A stretch of 35,259 bases of DNA. Source: Magnetospirillum molischianum DSM 120. GTDB lineage: Bacteria; Pseudomonadota; Alphaproteobacteria; Rhodospirillales; Magnetospirillaceae. The notes under the pieces were generated by a model. That model had not been told where the DNA came from. It did no database searches and was given only the letters and a program-made list of their open reading frames with translations. The stretch lies in NCBI RefSeq assembly GCF_000294655.1, contig NZ_CAHP01000022.1, positions 30,729-65,987 on the forward strand, read 5' to 3'. Each line of letters starts with the position of its first letter. Position 1 is the first letter of the stretch. Of this stretch, positions 7,348 through 16,223 are shown one piece after another. A program made the translations under genes and the position numbers.

Positions 7348-7947
7348 ATGCGCCAGGGAAAGATCGAGCGCACCACCACCGAGACCGCCGTCGCCGTTTC
7401 GGTCGACCTTGATGGTGGTGGACGCTATCAGGTGGCAACCGGCATCGGCTTCCTCGACCATATGCTGGAGCAGTTGTCGCGGCATTCGCTGATCGATCTG
7501 GTGGTCGAGGCGCGCGGCGATCTGCACATCGATGCACACCACACCACCGAGGATGTCGGTATCGCGTTGGGGCAGGCGGTGGCGCGTGCGCTGGGTGACC
7601 GCAAGGGCATTCATCGCTACGGCGCGGCTTATGTCCCGATGGACGAGACCTTGACCCGCGTGGCGCTCGATCTGTCCAACCGGCCCTATCTGGTGTGGAA
7701 GGTCGCGTTCAAGCGCGATCGGCTCGGCACGCTCGACACCGAAATGGTGCGCGAGTGGTTCCAGGCTTTCGCCCAGGCCGCCGGGGTGACCCTGCATGTC
7801 GAATGCCTGTACGGCGAAAACGACCACCACATCGCCGAAAGCTGTTTCAAGGCGCTGGCCCGCGCCCTGCGCGAGGCGATCGAGATCGACCCCCGTAAGG
7901 CGGATTCAGTGCCATCGACCAAGGGTACGCTGGGGGGAAGCCTGTGA
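7348..7947 (+). CDS. hisB: Imidazoleglycerol-phosphate dehydratase
   Basis: A 199-residue monofunctional dehydratase converting imidazole glycerol phosphate to imidazole acetol phosphate in histidine synthesis. The di-manganese motifs are visible as [13 protein letters not shown] and [18 protein letters not shown], with a second set near the C-terminus ([20 protein letters not shown]). It lacks the phosphatase domain fused to HisB in enterobacteria, as expected here. ATG 7348 has AGGAGG a few bases upstream. It is the first gene of hisB-hisH-hisA-hisF-hisE, and the promoter should lie in the gap 7174-7347 shared with the divergent zinc-ribbon gene. Confidence 0.97.
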   Translation: MRQGKIERTTTETAVAVSVDLDGGGRYQVATGIGFLDHMLEQLSRHSLIDLVVEARGDLHIDAHHTTEDVGIALGQAVARALGDRKGIHRYGAAYVPMDETLTRVALDLSNRPYLVWKVAFKRDRLGTLDTEMVREWFQAFAQAAGVTLHVECLYGENDHHIAESCFKALARALREAIEIDPRKADSVPSTKGTLGGSL

Positions 7948-8594
7948 GCGGACGTGTCGCCATCGTCGATTATGGGTCGGGCAATCTGCGCTCGGCTGCC
8001 AAGGCGTTCGAGAGGGTCGCGGCTGAACGCGGTCAGGGGCAGCAGATTCTCGTCACGTCGCGGGCCGAAGATATCGCCACCGCCGAGCGGATCGTTCTGC
8101 CCGGTGTCGGTGCTTTTGCCGATTGCAAGGCTGGTCTCGACCGGCTGCCCGGCATGGTCGATGCTCTCGAAGACGCGGTTTTGCGTCGGGGCCGCCCATT
8201 TCTTGGCATCTGTGTCGGCATGCAATTACTTGCCACCACCGGGCGCGAGCATGGCGAACATCGCGGCTTGGGCTGGATCGCGGGCGAAGTGTTGCCGCTG
8301 GCGGTCGAGGATGCGGGGCTTAAGGTGCCGCATATGGGCTGGAATGAACTGGTCGCCGACTGTCCCGACCACCCGATCCTCGCCGGATTGCCTGCGGGGG
8401 CGCACGCTTATTTCGTCCACTCCTACCGTTTCGCCTGTGCCGATTCCACCCATCGCCTGGCTCATGTCGAATATGGTGGATCGGTTACCGCGCTGATCGG
8501 TCGCGATTCGATCGTCGGCACCCAGTTCCACCCGGAAAAATCACAGGAAACCGGGTTGCGGGTAATCGAGAATTTCCTGACCTGGAGGCCGTGA
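7944..8594 (+). CDS. hisH: Imidazole glycerol phosphate synthase, glutamine amidotransferase subunit
   Basis: The 216-residue class I glutaminase supplies ammonia to HisF. The nucleophile Cys90 lies in GICVGMQLL, and His196 and Glu198 lie in FHPEKSQ, so the triad is complete. The N-terminus [11 protein letters not shown] is typical. The GTG start at 7944 overlaps the hisB stop by four bases (GTGA), implying translational coupling. The family is very well conserved and there is little doubt about the call. Confidence 0.97.
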   Translation: MSGRVAIVDYGSGNLRSAAKAFERVAAERGQGQQILVTSRAEDIATAERIVLPGVGAFADCKAGLDRLPGMVDALEDAVLRRGRPFLGICVGMQLLATTGREHGEHRGLGWIAGEVLPLAVEDAGLKVPHMGWNELVADCPDHPILAGLPAGAHAYFVHSYRFACADSTHRLAHVEYGGSVTALIGRDSIVGTQFHPEKSQETGLRVIENFLTWRP

Positions 8595-8597
8595 GCG

Positions 8598-9329
8598 ATG
8601 TTTTTTTTTCCCGCCATCGACCTCAAGGACGGTGCTTGCGTCCGGCTGAAACTCGGCCTGATGGAAGAAGCGACGGTGTTCAATACCGATCCCGCCGCCC
8701 AAGCCGCCGCGTTCGCCGCCGCCGGGGCCGAGTGGATTCACGTCGTCGATCTTAACGGCGCGTTCGCGGGCAAGCCGGTCAACGCCGCCGCCGTCGAGTC
8801 GATTCTGAACGCCGTTTCGGTTCCGGTTCAGCTTGGCGGTGGTATCCGCGATCTCGCCACGATTGAATCGTGGCTGGACCGTGGCGTGCGCCGGGTCATC
8901 CTCGGCACCGTCGCCTTGAAAGATCCCGAACTGGTCAAGGACGCTTGTCGGCGCTTTCCCGGTCGGGTCGCTGTCGGCATCGACGCCAAGGGCGGCAAGG
9001 TCGCGGTCGAAGGCTGGGCCGAGACCGCCGATATCACCGTGCTCGATCTCGCCCGCAAGTTCGAGGACGCCGGGGTCGCCGCGCTGATTTATACCGATAT
9101 CGACCGCGACGGCGTGTTGGCCGGTCCAAATGTCGCCGCCACGGCGGCTCTGGCTGCCGCGATCCGTATTCCGGTAATCGCTTCGGGTGGGGTGTCGTCG
9201 CTGGACGATCTGCGTGCGTTGAAAACCGTTCCGGGTCTGGAAGGGGTTATTTCCGGCCGCGCTCTGTATGACGGACGTATCGATCTGGCTGCCGCCATCG
9301 CTCTGCTGAAAGGCTGCGGCTCATGCTGA
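8598..9329 (+). CDS. hisA: ProFAR isomerase (phosphoribosylformimino-5-aminoimidazole carboxamide ribotide isomerase)
   Basis: A 243-residue TIM-barrel isomerase catalysing the Amadori rearrangement of ProFAR to PRFAR. The N-terminal PAIDLKDG with its catalytic Asp, LGGGIR in the first half, and IYTDIDRDG and IASGGV in the second half are all visible. ATG 8598 is three bases after the hisH stop; GGAGG is about ten bases upstream, inside the end of hisH. The start codon is followed by nine consecutive T, encoding three Phe. That run makes this gene prone to slippage or sequencing error just after initiation. The stop overlaps hisF. Confidence 0.97.
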   Translation: MFFFPAIDLKDGACVRLKLGLMEEATVFNTDPAAQAAAFAAAGAEWIHVVDLNGAFAGKPVNAAAVESILNAVSVPVQLGGGIRDLATIESWLDRGVRRVILGTVALKDPELVKDACRRFPGRVAVGIDAKGGKVAVEGWAETADITVLDLARKFEDAGVAALIYTDIDRDGVLAGPNVAATAALAAAIRIPVIASGGVSSLDDLRALKTVPGLEGVISGRALYDGRIDLAAAIALLKGCGSC

Positions 9330-10081
9330 AGATGCGGATCATCCCTTGTCTCGACGTCAAGGACGGTCGTGTCGTCAAGGGAGTCAATTTCGTCGATCTG
9401 GTCGATGCTGGCGATCCGGTCGAGCAAGCGCGAATCTATGACCGCGCCGGGGCCGACGAACTGACCTTCCTCGACATCACCGCCAGTGTCGATAATCGCG
9501 ACACCATCTATGATGTCGTCCGCCGCACCGCCGAGCAATGCTTCATGCCGTTGACCGTTGGCGGCGGGGTACGCACCAACGACGATATCCGAAAGCTGTT
9601 GCTGGCTGGAGCCGACAAGGTTTCGATCAATACCGCCGCCGTCCATCGTCCTGATTTCGTTCGCGAGGCGGCGGAGAAGTTCGGTAGCCAGTGCATCGTC
9701 GTTGCCCTTGACGCCAAGCAGGTCGCTCCCGGCAAGTTCGAGATCTTCACCCATGGCGGCCGGACCCCGACCGGGATCGACGCCGTGGGCTGGGCGCGGC
9801 GGATGGTCGAGAACGGCGCGGGCGAGATATTGCTGACCTCAATGGATCGCGACGGCACCCGCCAGGGCTTTGACATCGCGCTGACCCGCGCCATTGCCGA
9901 TGCGGTGACGGTGCCTGTGATCGCTTCGGGCGGGGTCGGCACCCTGGACCATCTGGTCGAAGGCATCCGCGACGGCCACGCCACCGCCGTTCTGGCGGCT
10001 TCGATCTTTCATTTCGGGATGTTTTCGATCGCCGAAGCGAAAGCTCATCTGGCAGCTGCCGGTATTCCGGTACGACCTTAA
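9323..10081 (+). CDS. hisF: Imidazole glycerol phosphate synthase, cyclase subunit
   Basis: The 252-residue TIM-barrel cyclase uses ammonia from HisH to convert PRFAR to imidazole glycerol phosphate and AICAR. The catalytic aspartates are in [15 protein letters not shown] and in VVALDAK, and the phosphate loops VGGGVRT and IASGGVG are present. ATG 9323 overlaps hisA by seven bases; ATG 9332, three codons later, would begin directly at MRIIPCLD and is an alternative. The paralogy with hisA next door is the usual arrangement. A 97-base gap separates it from hisE. Confidence 0.97.
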   Translation: MLKMRIIPCLDVKDGRVVKGVNFVDLVDAGDPVEQARIYDRAGADELTFLDITASVDNRDTIYDVVRRTAEQCFMPLTVGGGVRTNDDIRKLLLAGADKVSINTAAVHRPDFVREAAEKFGSQCIVVALDAKQVAPGKFEIFTHGGRTPTGIDAVGWARRMVENGAGEILLTSMDRDGTRQGFDIALTRAIADAVTVPVIASGGVGTLDHLVEGIRDGHATAVLAASIFHFGMFSIAEAKAHLAAAGIPVRP

Positions 10082-10107
10082 CCCATCGGTCATATGTACA
10101 AGGATGA

Positions 10108-10155
10108 CAGTCTAGACTGCATCTGCTACCAACTTAGGCAGTGGCACCCGGTGCC
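10108..10155 (+). repeat. Two short palindromes in the hisF-hisE gap
   Basis: CAGTCTAGACTG at 10108-10119 is a perfect 12-base palindrome. GGCAC/GTGCC at 10143-10147 and 10151-10155 closes over CCG. Neither is followed by a T run. They may be RNA-processing or weak attenuation structures inside the his operon. The rest of the gap holds nothing I recognise. Confidence 0.4.
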
Positions 10156-10178
10156 CAATTCAATCAGGGGGCGAAATC

Positions 10179-10511
10179 ATGGCCCAAGACGTCGAAATTC
10201 TGAACGAACTGTACAAGGTTATTCTCAGCCGTCGCGGCACCGATCCCGATAAGTCCTATACCGCCAAGCTGTTTTCGCGCGGTCGGGGCAAGATCGCCCA
10301 GAAGTTCGGCGAGGAATCGGTCGAGACCATCGTTGCCGCCTTGTCCGAAGGCCGCGACGAGCTTGCCGCCGAAAGTGCGGATATGCTGTATCATCTGCTG
10401 GTGCTGTGGGCCGATTGCGGTCTGGAGCCGGGTAAGGTGTGGGCCGAGCTGGAACGTCGCTTGGGCACCTCGGGTATTGACGAGAAGAAGTCCCGCGCCA
10501 AGAAAAGCTGA
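10179..10511 (+). CDS. hisE: Phosphoribosyl-ATP pyrophosphatase
   Basis: A 110-residue MazG-like alpha-helical hydrolase removing pyrophosphate from PR-ATP, step two of histidine synthesis. The metal-binding helices are recognisable in KIAQKFGEESVETIVAA and in ELAAESADMLYHLLVLW. It is a stand-alone HisE, not fused to HisI, as usual in alphaproteobacteria. GGGGG precedes the ATG at 10179. It lies 97 bases behind hisF and 32 bases before the HIT gene. The C-terminus ends in a lysine-rich tail. Confidence 0.96.
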   Translation: MAQDVEILNELYKVILSRRGTDPDKSYTAKLFSRGRGKIAQKFGEESVETIVAALSEGRDELAAESADMLYHLLVLWADCGLEPGKVWAELERRLGTSGIDEKKSRAKKS

Positions 10512-10543
10512 CGACGGGGCATGCGCACAGAGGGGGAAAGCCG

Positions 10544-10912
10544 GTGATGGTGTATGACGACAACAACGTCTTCGCCCGCATCCTGCGGGGCGAGATTCCC
10601 TGCCGTAAGGTCTATGAGGACGAGCACACGCTTGCCTTTCACGACATCAACCCCCAGGCACCGATCCATATTCTGGTGATCCCCAAAGGTGCCTATGTCT
10701 CGATGATCGACTTCACCGAGCGCGCTTCGGATGTCGAGATCGCCGCCCTGTTCCGCAGTGTCACCAAGGTCGCCGAGATCGCCGGAGTTTCGGCCGAGGG
10801 CTGGCGTTTGCTGTCCAATATCGGGATCAATGGCGGGCAGGAAGTGCCCCACCTGCATATCCATATTTTCGGCGGTCGCAAACTGGGGCCGATGATCGCC
10901 AAGTCGGCCTAA
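10544..10912 (+). CDS. HIT-family nucleotide hydrolase (HinT-like)
   Basis: A 122-residue histidine-triad protein. The motif HLHIHIFGG places the triad histidines at about 103, 105 and 107. The N-terminus NNVFARILRGEIPCRKVYED and the middle APIHILVIPK are typical of the HinT/PKCI branch, which hydrolyses purine nucleoside phosphoramidates such as aminoacyl-AMP. The start may be GTG 10544 or ATG 10547; a GAGGGGG lies upstream at either spacing. The position immediately after hisE is a common alphaproteobacterial arrangement. Confidence 0.93.
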   Translation: MMVYDDNNVFARILRGEIPCRKVYEDEHTLAFHDINPQAPIHILVIPKGAYVSMIDFTERASDVEIAALFRSVTKVAEIAGVSAEGWRLLSNIGINGGQEVPHLHIHIFGGRKLGPMIAKSA

Positions 10913-10943
10913 GCCCCAGTCCGCCAACACCCGGTCAAATACG

Positions 10944-10970
10944 GGGAGGGTCCGAGAGTCGGAGCCTCCC
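10944..10970. terminator. Hairpin between the convergent HIT gene and phoU
   Basis: GGGAGG(10944-10949)-GT-CCGA-GAG-TCGG-AG-CCTCCC(10965-10970) forms a 10-pair interrupted stem. It lies exactly between the two stops. There is no T run on either side, so as an intrinsic terminator it is atypical. Confidence 0.5.
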
Positions 10971-11699
10971 TCAGATCGTGTCGTGGCCGGGCAGGCCACC
11001 AAGGCTGGCGGCGGTGTCGCACTTGATCCGCTCTTCGGGAAGAGATTTTCCGGTAATACGGAAGTGGGTCATCTCGGCGATGTTGGTCGCGTGATCGCCG
11101 ATCCGTTCCAGATTCTTGGCGATGAACAGAAGATGGCTGCACGGGGTGATCGTGCGCGGATCTTCCATCATGTAGGTAAGAATTTCGCGGAACAGGGCGG
11201 AGTGGATTTCGTCCAGTTCCTGATCGCGGTCGCGCACCACCAGCGCCCGTTCCGAATCGCCGCCGAGATAGGCGTCGAGCACATCCTTCACCATCGCCAA
11301 CGACAGTCGCCCCAGTCGGCTGACCGAGCGGGTCTGAGCCACTGGTGGCAGCTGGTTCAGAACCAGCGAGCGTTTGGCGACATTGGCGGCGAGGTCACCG
11401 ACCCGTTCGATTTCTCCGGCGATTTTCAGTGCCGTGACAACGGTGCGCAGATCGTCGGCGACCGGCGCGCGGAGCGCCAGCACCTTGATCGCCTGCTCGT
11501 TGATGAAAGCGTCAAGGCTGTCGATACGAGCGTCGCCGCCAACCACCTCTGCGGCCTGCTCGCCGTCGCGGTTTTCCAGCGCTTCAATCGCGGCGGCAAG
11601 CTGGGCTTCGGCCAGACCGCCCATGCGGGCCAGGGCGTCTCCAAGCTTGCCGAGTTCGATGTCGTAGGATTTGACGATGTGTTGCTCGCCGATGCTCAT
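10971..11699 (-). CDS. phoU: Phosphate-specific transport regulator PhoU
   Basis: A 242-residue all-helical protein with two PhoU repeats. Each carries the metal-binding helix pattern: EIERVGDLAANVAKRS in the first and NLERIGDHATNIAEMTHF in the second. PhoU links the Pst transporter to the PhoR sensor and damps phosphate uptake and the Pho response when phosphate is plentiful. ATG 11699 lies 12 bases after the pstB stop, so the two form an operon. No phoB or phoR is visible in the window. Confidence 0.96.
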   Translation of the reverse strand: MSIGEQHIVKSYDIELGKLGDALARMGGLAEAQLAAAIEALENRDGEQAAEVVGGDARIDSLDAFINEQAIKVLALRAPVADDLRTVVTALKIAGEIERVGDLAANVAKRSLVLNQLPPVAQTRSVSRLGRLSLAMVKDVLDAYLGGDSERALVVRDRDQELDEIHSALFREILTYMMEDPRTITPCSHLLFIAKNLERIGDHATNIAEMTHFRITGKSLPEERIKCDTAASLGGLPGHDTI

Positions 11700-11711
11700 T
11701 GCGCCCGTCCT

Positions 11712-12491
11712 TTAGCCGAATCGGCCAGTGATATAACCTTGGGTTAGTTCCTTAGCGGGGGCGGTGAACACCTGTTCGGTGGCTCCCACTTCGATGATCG
11801 CGCCAAGATGGAAGAAGGCTGTTATCTGCGAGACCCGCGCCGCCTGCTGCATCGAATGGGTCACGATGACGATCGTATATTGATCGCGGAGTGAGTCGAT
11901 CAGTTCCTCGATCTTGGCGGTGGCGATCGGATCGAGCGCTGAACATGGCTCGTCCATCAGGATCACTTCTGGCCCGACCGCGATGGCGCGGGCGATGCAC
12001 AGCCGTTGCTGCTGTCCACCCGACAGGCCGGTGCCCTTTGTCGCCAGCCGGTCCTTGACCTCGCCCCACAATCCGGCGCTTTCCAGGCTGGACTGAACCA
12101 CGGCATCCATATCGGCGCCTTCGTGGCACAGCCCCATCAGCCGAGGGCCGAAGGCAACATTGTCATAGATCGATTTCGGGAACGGGTTGGGGCGTTGGAA
12201 CACCATGCCGACGCGGGCACGCAGCAGCACCGGGTCGAGACCGTCGCGGCCATAGATCGGTGCGCCGTCGAGGGTGACTTCGCCCGAGACCTTGGCCCCC
12301 GGAATGGTGTCGTTCATCCGGTTGAGACAGCGCAGGAAAGTCGATTTGCCGCAGCCGGACGGGCCGATCAGTGCCGTTACCCGCCCCGAGGCGATATCGA
12401 GATCGACGTCTTTCAGCGCCAGCTTGCCGCCATAGCGGACGGCCAGATGGCGGGCGGTCATCTTGGGGGAGGGAGCCCCTTGCTCGGACAT
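11712..12491 (-). CDS. pstB: Phosphate ABC transporter ATP-binding protein PstB
   Basis: A 259-residue ABC ATPase that powers phosphate import by PstSCA. Walker [10 protein letters not shown] is at about 43-51, the signature is LSGGQQQR, and Walker B with the PstB-specific continuation is [15 protein letters not shown]. The H-loop is in [11 protein letters not shown] 12491 was preferred to GTG 12527 because AAGGAA is well spaced upstream and the extension is unconserved. No pstS, pstC or pstA precedes it; the upstream neighbour is divergent. The permease genes must lie elsewhere. I saw no convincing Pho box in the upstream gap. Confidence 0.96.
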   Translation of the reverse strand: MSEQGAPSPKMTARHLAVRYGGKLALKDVDLDIASGRVTALIGPSGCGKSTFLRCLNRMNDTIPGAKVSGEVTLDGAPIYGRDGLDPVLLRARVGMVFQRPNPFPKSIYDNVAFGPRLMGLCHEGADMDAVVQSSLESAGLWGEVKDRLATKGTGLSGGQQQRLCIARAIAVGPEVILMDEPCSALDPIATAKIEELIDSLRDQYTIVIVTHSMQQAARVSQITAFFHLGAIIEVGATEQVFTAPAKELTQGYITGRFG

Positions 12492-12677
12492 GCCAGGTTC
12501 CTTTGATCCTCGCGGAGACGATGTCACGCCCGGTTATAGCGGGCATCGGACCGGACGCAATTCGAAAAAGGTGAAGGATTCATGGCAGCGCGATTCGAGG
12601 CTACCCGAAACGGAGCGTGTCATACGACCTTGCCCTACCTTGCCTTGAGCTGCGCCAGCCATCATTATGAGGACACG

Positions 12678-13253
12678 ATGAAAGCCGCTAACTCGCGCCG
12701 CTCATGGCGCCACGCCACCACCCAGACGGCCCCCCAACCCGATCCCCGTCGTTGTGACCATCCCGGTTGCGATCAGACAGCGGAGCATCGGGCGCCGCGT
12801 TCGCGCGACCATCTGGACGAGTATTACTGGTTCTGTCTCGACCACGTTCGCGCTTATAATTCCGCTTGGGATTATTACGCCGGGATGCCGCCCGAAGCGA
12901 TCGAGGCCGAGTTGCGCCGCGACAGCACGTGGCAGCGCCCGACGTGGCCGTTGGGGCGTCAGGGTGCCACGCGCCGGTTTTCCTTTGTCCTCGACGATCC
13001 GTTCGATCTGTTCGACGAGGCAGAGGCCGAAGCCCAGGCGCGCAAGGTCCGCCCGTCCGCCGCGCCCGAAGACGAAGCAATGAAGGTGCTCGACCTTCGC
13101 CCGCCCTTGACCGCAGTGGAGCTTAAGGCCCGCTACAAGGCGCTGGTTAAGCGCTACCATCCCGACGCCAATGGCGGCGATAAGGATTCCGAGGAACGCT
13201 TCAAACAGATTAACCAAGCCTACCATATCCTGAAGACCAGCCTGGATGCTTGA
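12678..13253 (+). CDS. J-domain protein with N-terminal zinc-finger-like motif, upstream of cobS
   Basis: A 191-residue protein ending in a J domain (about 135-190) with RYHPDANGG, the HPD at about 161-163. The N-terminal half has Cys26, Cys31, Cys53 and His56 (CDHPGC and FCLDH), which looks like a small zinc site. ATG 12678 has GAGGA close upstream; an in-frame extension to 12582 has no ribosome site. Genes of this type sit before cobS-cobT in many alphaproteobacteria. I infer a chaperone role tied to CobST assembly or turnover, which is not proven. The gap to cobS is 39 bases. Confidence 0.88.
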   Translation: MKAANSRRSWRHATTQTAPQPDPRRCDHPGCDQTAEHRAPRSRDHLDEYYWFCLDHVRAYNSAWDYYAGMPPEAIEAELRRDSTWQRPTWPLGRQGATRRFSFVLDDPFDLFDEAEAEAQARKVRPSAAPEDEAMKVLDLRPPLTAVELKARYKALVKRYHPDANGGDKDSEERFKQINQAYHILKTSLDA

Positions 13254-13292
13254 CAGCACCCCGGCTGGACGATTCCCCTCAAGGACGATCGC

Positions 13293-14294
13293 ATGACCTC
13301 CAAAACCCAGATCCCGCTCGCTTCGGATCATCCGATGGCCGAGCCTGACATCGAGATTTCCGCGAGAGAGGTGTTTGGTCTCGACACCGACATGATGGTT
13401 CCCGCCTTCAGCATGGGCAGCGAGCATGTTCCCGAGATCGATCCGTCATACCGTTTTGATCCCGATACGACTCGCGCGATTCTGGCTGGTTTCACCTATA
13501 ACCGCCGGGTGATGATCCAGGGCTATCACGGTACCGGCAAGTCAACCCACATCGAGCAGGTGGCAGCCCGGCTGAACTGGCCCTGTATCCGCATCAATCT
13601 CGACAGCCATGTCAGCCGCATCGATCTGATCGGTAAGGATGCGATCGTGCTGAAGGATGGCCAGCAGATCACCGAATTCCGTGAAGGGATTTTGCCCTGG
13701 GCATTGCAACATCCCTGCGCCCTGGTGTTCGACGAATATGACGCCGGTCGTCCCGACGTGATGTTCGTGATCCAGCGGGTACTGGAAGTCGAAGGGCGCT
13801 TGACCTTGCTTGACCAGAACCGGGTGATCCGCCCCCACCCCGCTTTCCGTCTGTTCGCTACCGCCAACACGGTCGGGTTGGGCGATACCACCGGGTTGTA
13901 TCACGGGACCCAGCAGATCAATCAGGGCCAGATGGACCGCTGGAACATCGTTGCCACCCTGAATTATCTCGAACACGATGCCGAATGTGCGATCATTGTT
14001 GCCAATCAGCCCGAACTCGATTCGGTCGATGGCCGCGCCCTGGTGTCGAAGATGGTGATGCTGGCCGATCTCACCCGCACCGGCTTCATGAATGGCGACA
14101 TCTCGACGGTGATGAGTCCCCGCACGGTGATTACCTGGGCCGAGAATTTCCGGATCTTCGGCGATCAGGCCTTTGCTTTCCGCGTCACCTTCCTCAACAA
14201 GTGTGACGAGATCGAACGGCCGGTCCTGGCAGAATATTACCAGCGTTGCTTCGGCGAGGATCTGCCCGAGGGACCGGCGCGGCAATTGGCCTGA
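13293..14294 (+). CDS. cobS: Aerobic cobaltochelatase subunit CobS
   Basis: A 333-residue AAA+ ATPase that, with CobT, drives ATP-dependent cobalt insertion into hydrogenobyrinate a,c-diamide by CobN. Walker [10 protein letters not shown] lies at about 77-85, Walker B-like LVFDEYDAG near 146-154, and a sensor region [13 protein letters not shown] further on. The length fits CobS, and the alphaproteobacterial N-terminus is present. ATG 13293 is used; GGACGA before it is a weak ribosome site. cobT starts five bases after the stop, and cobN is not in the window. Confidence 0.96.
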   Translation: MTSKTQIPLASDHPMAEPDIEISAREVFGLDTDMMVPAFSMGSEHVPEIDPSYRFDPDTTRAILAGFTYNRRVMIQGYHGTGKSTHIEQVAARLNWPCIRINLDSHVSRIDLIGKDAIVLKDGQQITEFREGILPWALQHPCALVFDEYDAGRPDVMFVIQRVLEVEGRLTLLDQNRVIRPHPAFRLFATANTVGLGDTTGLYHGTQQINQGQMDRWNIVATLNYLEHDAECAIIVANQPELDSVDGRALVSKMVMLADLTRTGFMNGDISTVMSPRTVITWAENFRIFGDQAFAFRVTFLNKCDEIERPVLAEYYQRCFGEDLPEGPARQLA

Positions 14295-14298
14295 TGTC

Positions 14299-16191
14299 AT
14301 GACCGTCCCCCCGCATCGCACCGAAGGTCCGAAGATCGTCACCGGGCCGAACGAAAGCCCGGCCGATCTGGTCCGTCGTACCACCGCCGCGACACTGAAG
14401 GCGGTGTCCGGCCGCATCGACGTCGAAGTCGATTATGGTGTCGGTCAGGGCAGTGTGCACGGCGCCGAGGTTCGGTTGCCGTCGCTGCCGCGCACCGTTT
14501 TGCCTGCCGATCTGGCCCGGCTGCGCGGTACCGCCGATATGGTGGCGCTGCGTCTGCGCTATCACGATGACGGGCTGCACCTGCGTCGGATGCCGCGCCA
14601 ACCCGAGGCCCGTCAGGTCTATGAGGCGGTTGAGCAGGCTCGGGTCGAGGCGCTGGGAACGCGGCGGATGGCCGGTGTCGCCACCAACCTGAACGAGTTG
14701 CTGGAAAGTCGCATTCTCGCCGAGGGGCTGGATCGGGTCACCCGCCGCGATCAGGTTCCGCTGTCCGAGGCGCTGGCTCTGATCGCGCGGGAGCGGTTTT
14801 CCGGTCAGGTGCCGCCCGCATCGGCTCGTCATGCGGTCGATCTGTGGCGCTCAGAAATCGAGGCCAAGGCTGGCAAGGCGCTCGACCGCCTGAGCGGATT
14901 GCTGCGTGATCAGGACGCTTTTTCGCGCGGATTGTTCGACCTGCTGCGCGAATTAGAGGTTGGTGGCGATCTGGAATCCGACTCCAGCGAAAGCGGCGAA
15001 AGTGAAAGCGCGGCGGACAGTCCCGAAGCCGGTCCCGGATTGGAAACGGACGATCAGGGGGACGGAAGTGACGCACCCTCCGACGGGACCGACGCCGAGG
15101 CCCCAGGATCAGAAGGCGCGGCAGACGAGGACGATGGCGGCGAGTCCGGCGATGAATTGACCTTGACCGGGGCCGGAATGGACGATCCCGGCGGCCCATC
15201 GCGGGAACGGCGCGATCAGCCCTCGGCGCCGAATGCGGAAAAGCCTTATCGTCCCTATACCACTCGGTTCGATCAGGTGGTTGGTGCCGAGGAATTGTGC
15301 GATGCCGAGGAGTTGGGGCGGCTGCGCGTCCAACTCGATCAGCATCTATCCCGGCTGCAAGGGGTGGTGTCCAAGCTGGCCAACCGATTGCAACGCAAGC
15401 TGATGGCGCAGCAAACCCGGTCCTGGGCCTTCGATCTGGAAGAAGGCATCCTCGACACTGGACGGTTGGCCCGGATCGTTGCCAATCCGACTCATTCGCT
15501 GTCGTTCAAGGTCGAAAAGGAAACCGATTTCCGCGATACGGTGGTGTCGCTGTTGATCGACAATTCCGGGTCGATGCGGGGCCGGCCGATTACTGTCGCG
15601 GCGATGAGCGCCGATATTCTGGCCCGTACCCTGGAACGGTGCGGGGTCAAGGTCGAGGTGTTGGGCTTTACCACCAAGGCGTGGAAGGGCGGGCAGGCGC
15701 GCGAGGCGTGGCAGGCCGAGGGCAAGCCCGTCAGTCCTGGCCGTCTCAACGATCTGCGTCACATCGTCTACAAGGCAGCCGATGCGCCCTGGCGTCGAGT
15801 TCGGCGCAATCTGGGGTTGATGCTGCGCGAAGGCATCTTGAAGGAGAATATCGACGGCGAAGCACTGCTGTGGGCGCATGAGCGTCTGCTTGGTCGTCCC
15901 GAACTGCGCCGTATCCTGATGGTGATCTCGGATGGTGCTCCGGTCGATGATTCCACTCTGTCAGCCAATTCGGGTAATATCCTGGAAAAGCATCTGCGTG
16001 AGGTGATCGCGACGATTGAGACCCGCTCCCCGGTTGAGTTGGCGGCCATCGGGATCGGTCACGACGTGACCCGCTATTACCGCCGTGCCGTCACCATTAT
16101 GGATGCCGAGGAGTTGGGCGGAACAATGATGAAGCAACTTGCCGACCTGTTCGATGAAGGACAGGCAGGTGGAGGCCGCCGAATCCGTTAG
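14299..16191 (+). CDS. cobT: Aerobic cobaltochelatase subunit CobT
   Basis: A 630-residue partner of CobS. It has an N-terminal helical domain, a very acidic Ser/Asp/Glu-rich linker (about 225-310), and a C-terminal von Willebrand A domain. The VWA metal-ion site is visible as LLIDNSGSM (DxSxS) near residue 420, with [10 protein letters not shown] later. This mirrors the BchI/BchD arrangement of magnesium chelatase. ATG 14299 follows the cobS stop by four bases; a longer in-frame extension inside cobS is rejected. The acidic linker may look like low complexity but is normal for CobT. Confidence 0.96.
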   Translation: MTVPPHRTEGPKIVTGPNESPADLVRRTTAATLKAVSGRIDVEVDYGVGQGSVHGAEVRLPSLPRTVLPADLARLRGTADMVALRLRYHDDGLHLRRMPRQPEARQVYEAVEQARVEALGTRRMAGVATNLNELLESRILAEGLDRVTRRDQVPLSEALALIARERFSGQVPPASARHAVDLWRSEIEAKAGKALDRLSGLLRDQDAFSRGLFDLLRELEVGGDLESDSSESGESESAADSPEAGPGLETDDQGDGSDAPSDGTDAEAPGSEGAADEDDGGESGDELTLTGAGMDDPGGPSRERRDQPSAPNAEKPYRPYTTRFDQVVGAEELCDAEELGRLRVQLDQHLSRLQGVVSKLANRLQRKLMAQQTRSWAFDLEEGILDTGRLARIVANPTHSLSFKVEKETDFRDTVVSLLIDNSGSMRGRPITVAAMSADILARTLERCGVKVEVLGFTTKAWKGGQAREAWQAEGKPVSPGRLNDLRHIVYKAADAPWRRVRRNLGLMLREGILKENIDGEALLWAHERLLGRPELRRILMVISDGAPVDDSTLSANSGNILEKHLREVIATIETRSPVELAAIGIGHDVTRYYRRAVTIMDAEELGGTMMKQLADLFDEGQAGGGRRIR

Positions 16192-16223
16192 ACCGGCGCA
16201 AATGTGGGAGAGACTTTAACGGA

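Noticed and set aside
10082-10178. tRNA or small RNA in the hisF-hisE gap
   Set aside because: There is no cloverleaf, T-loop or CCA-type pattern; only two short palindromes.
12492-12677. Pho box between pstB and the J-domain gene
   Set aside because: GTGTCATACGACC resembles half a site, but a second direct repeat at the right spacing is missing.
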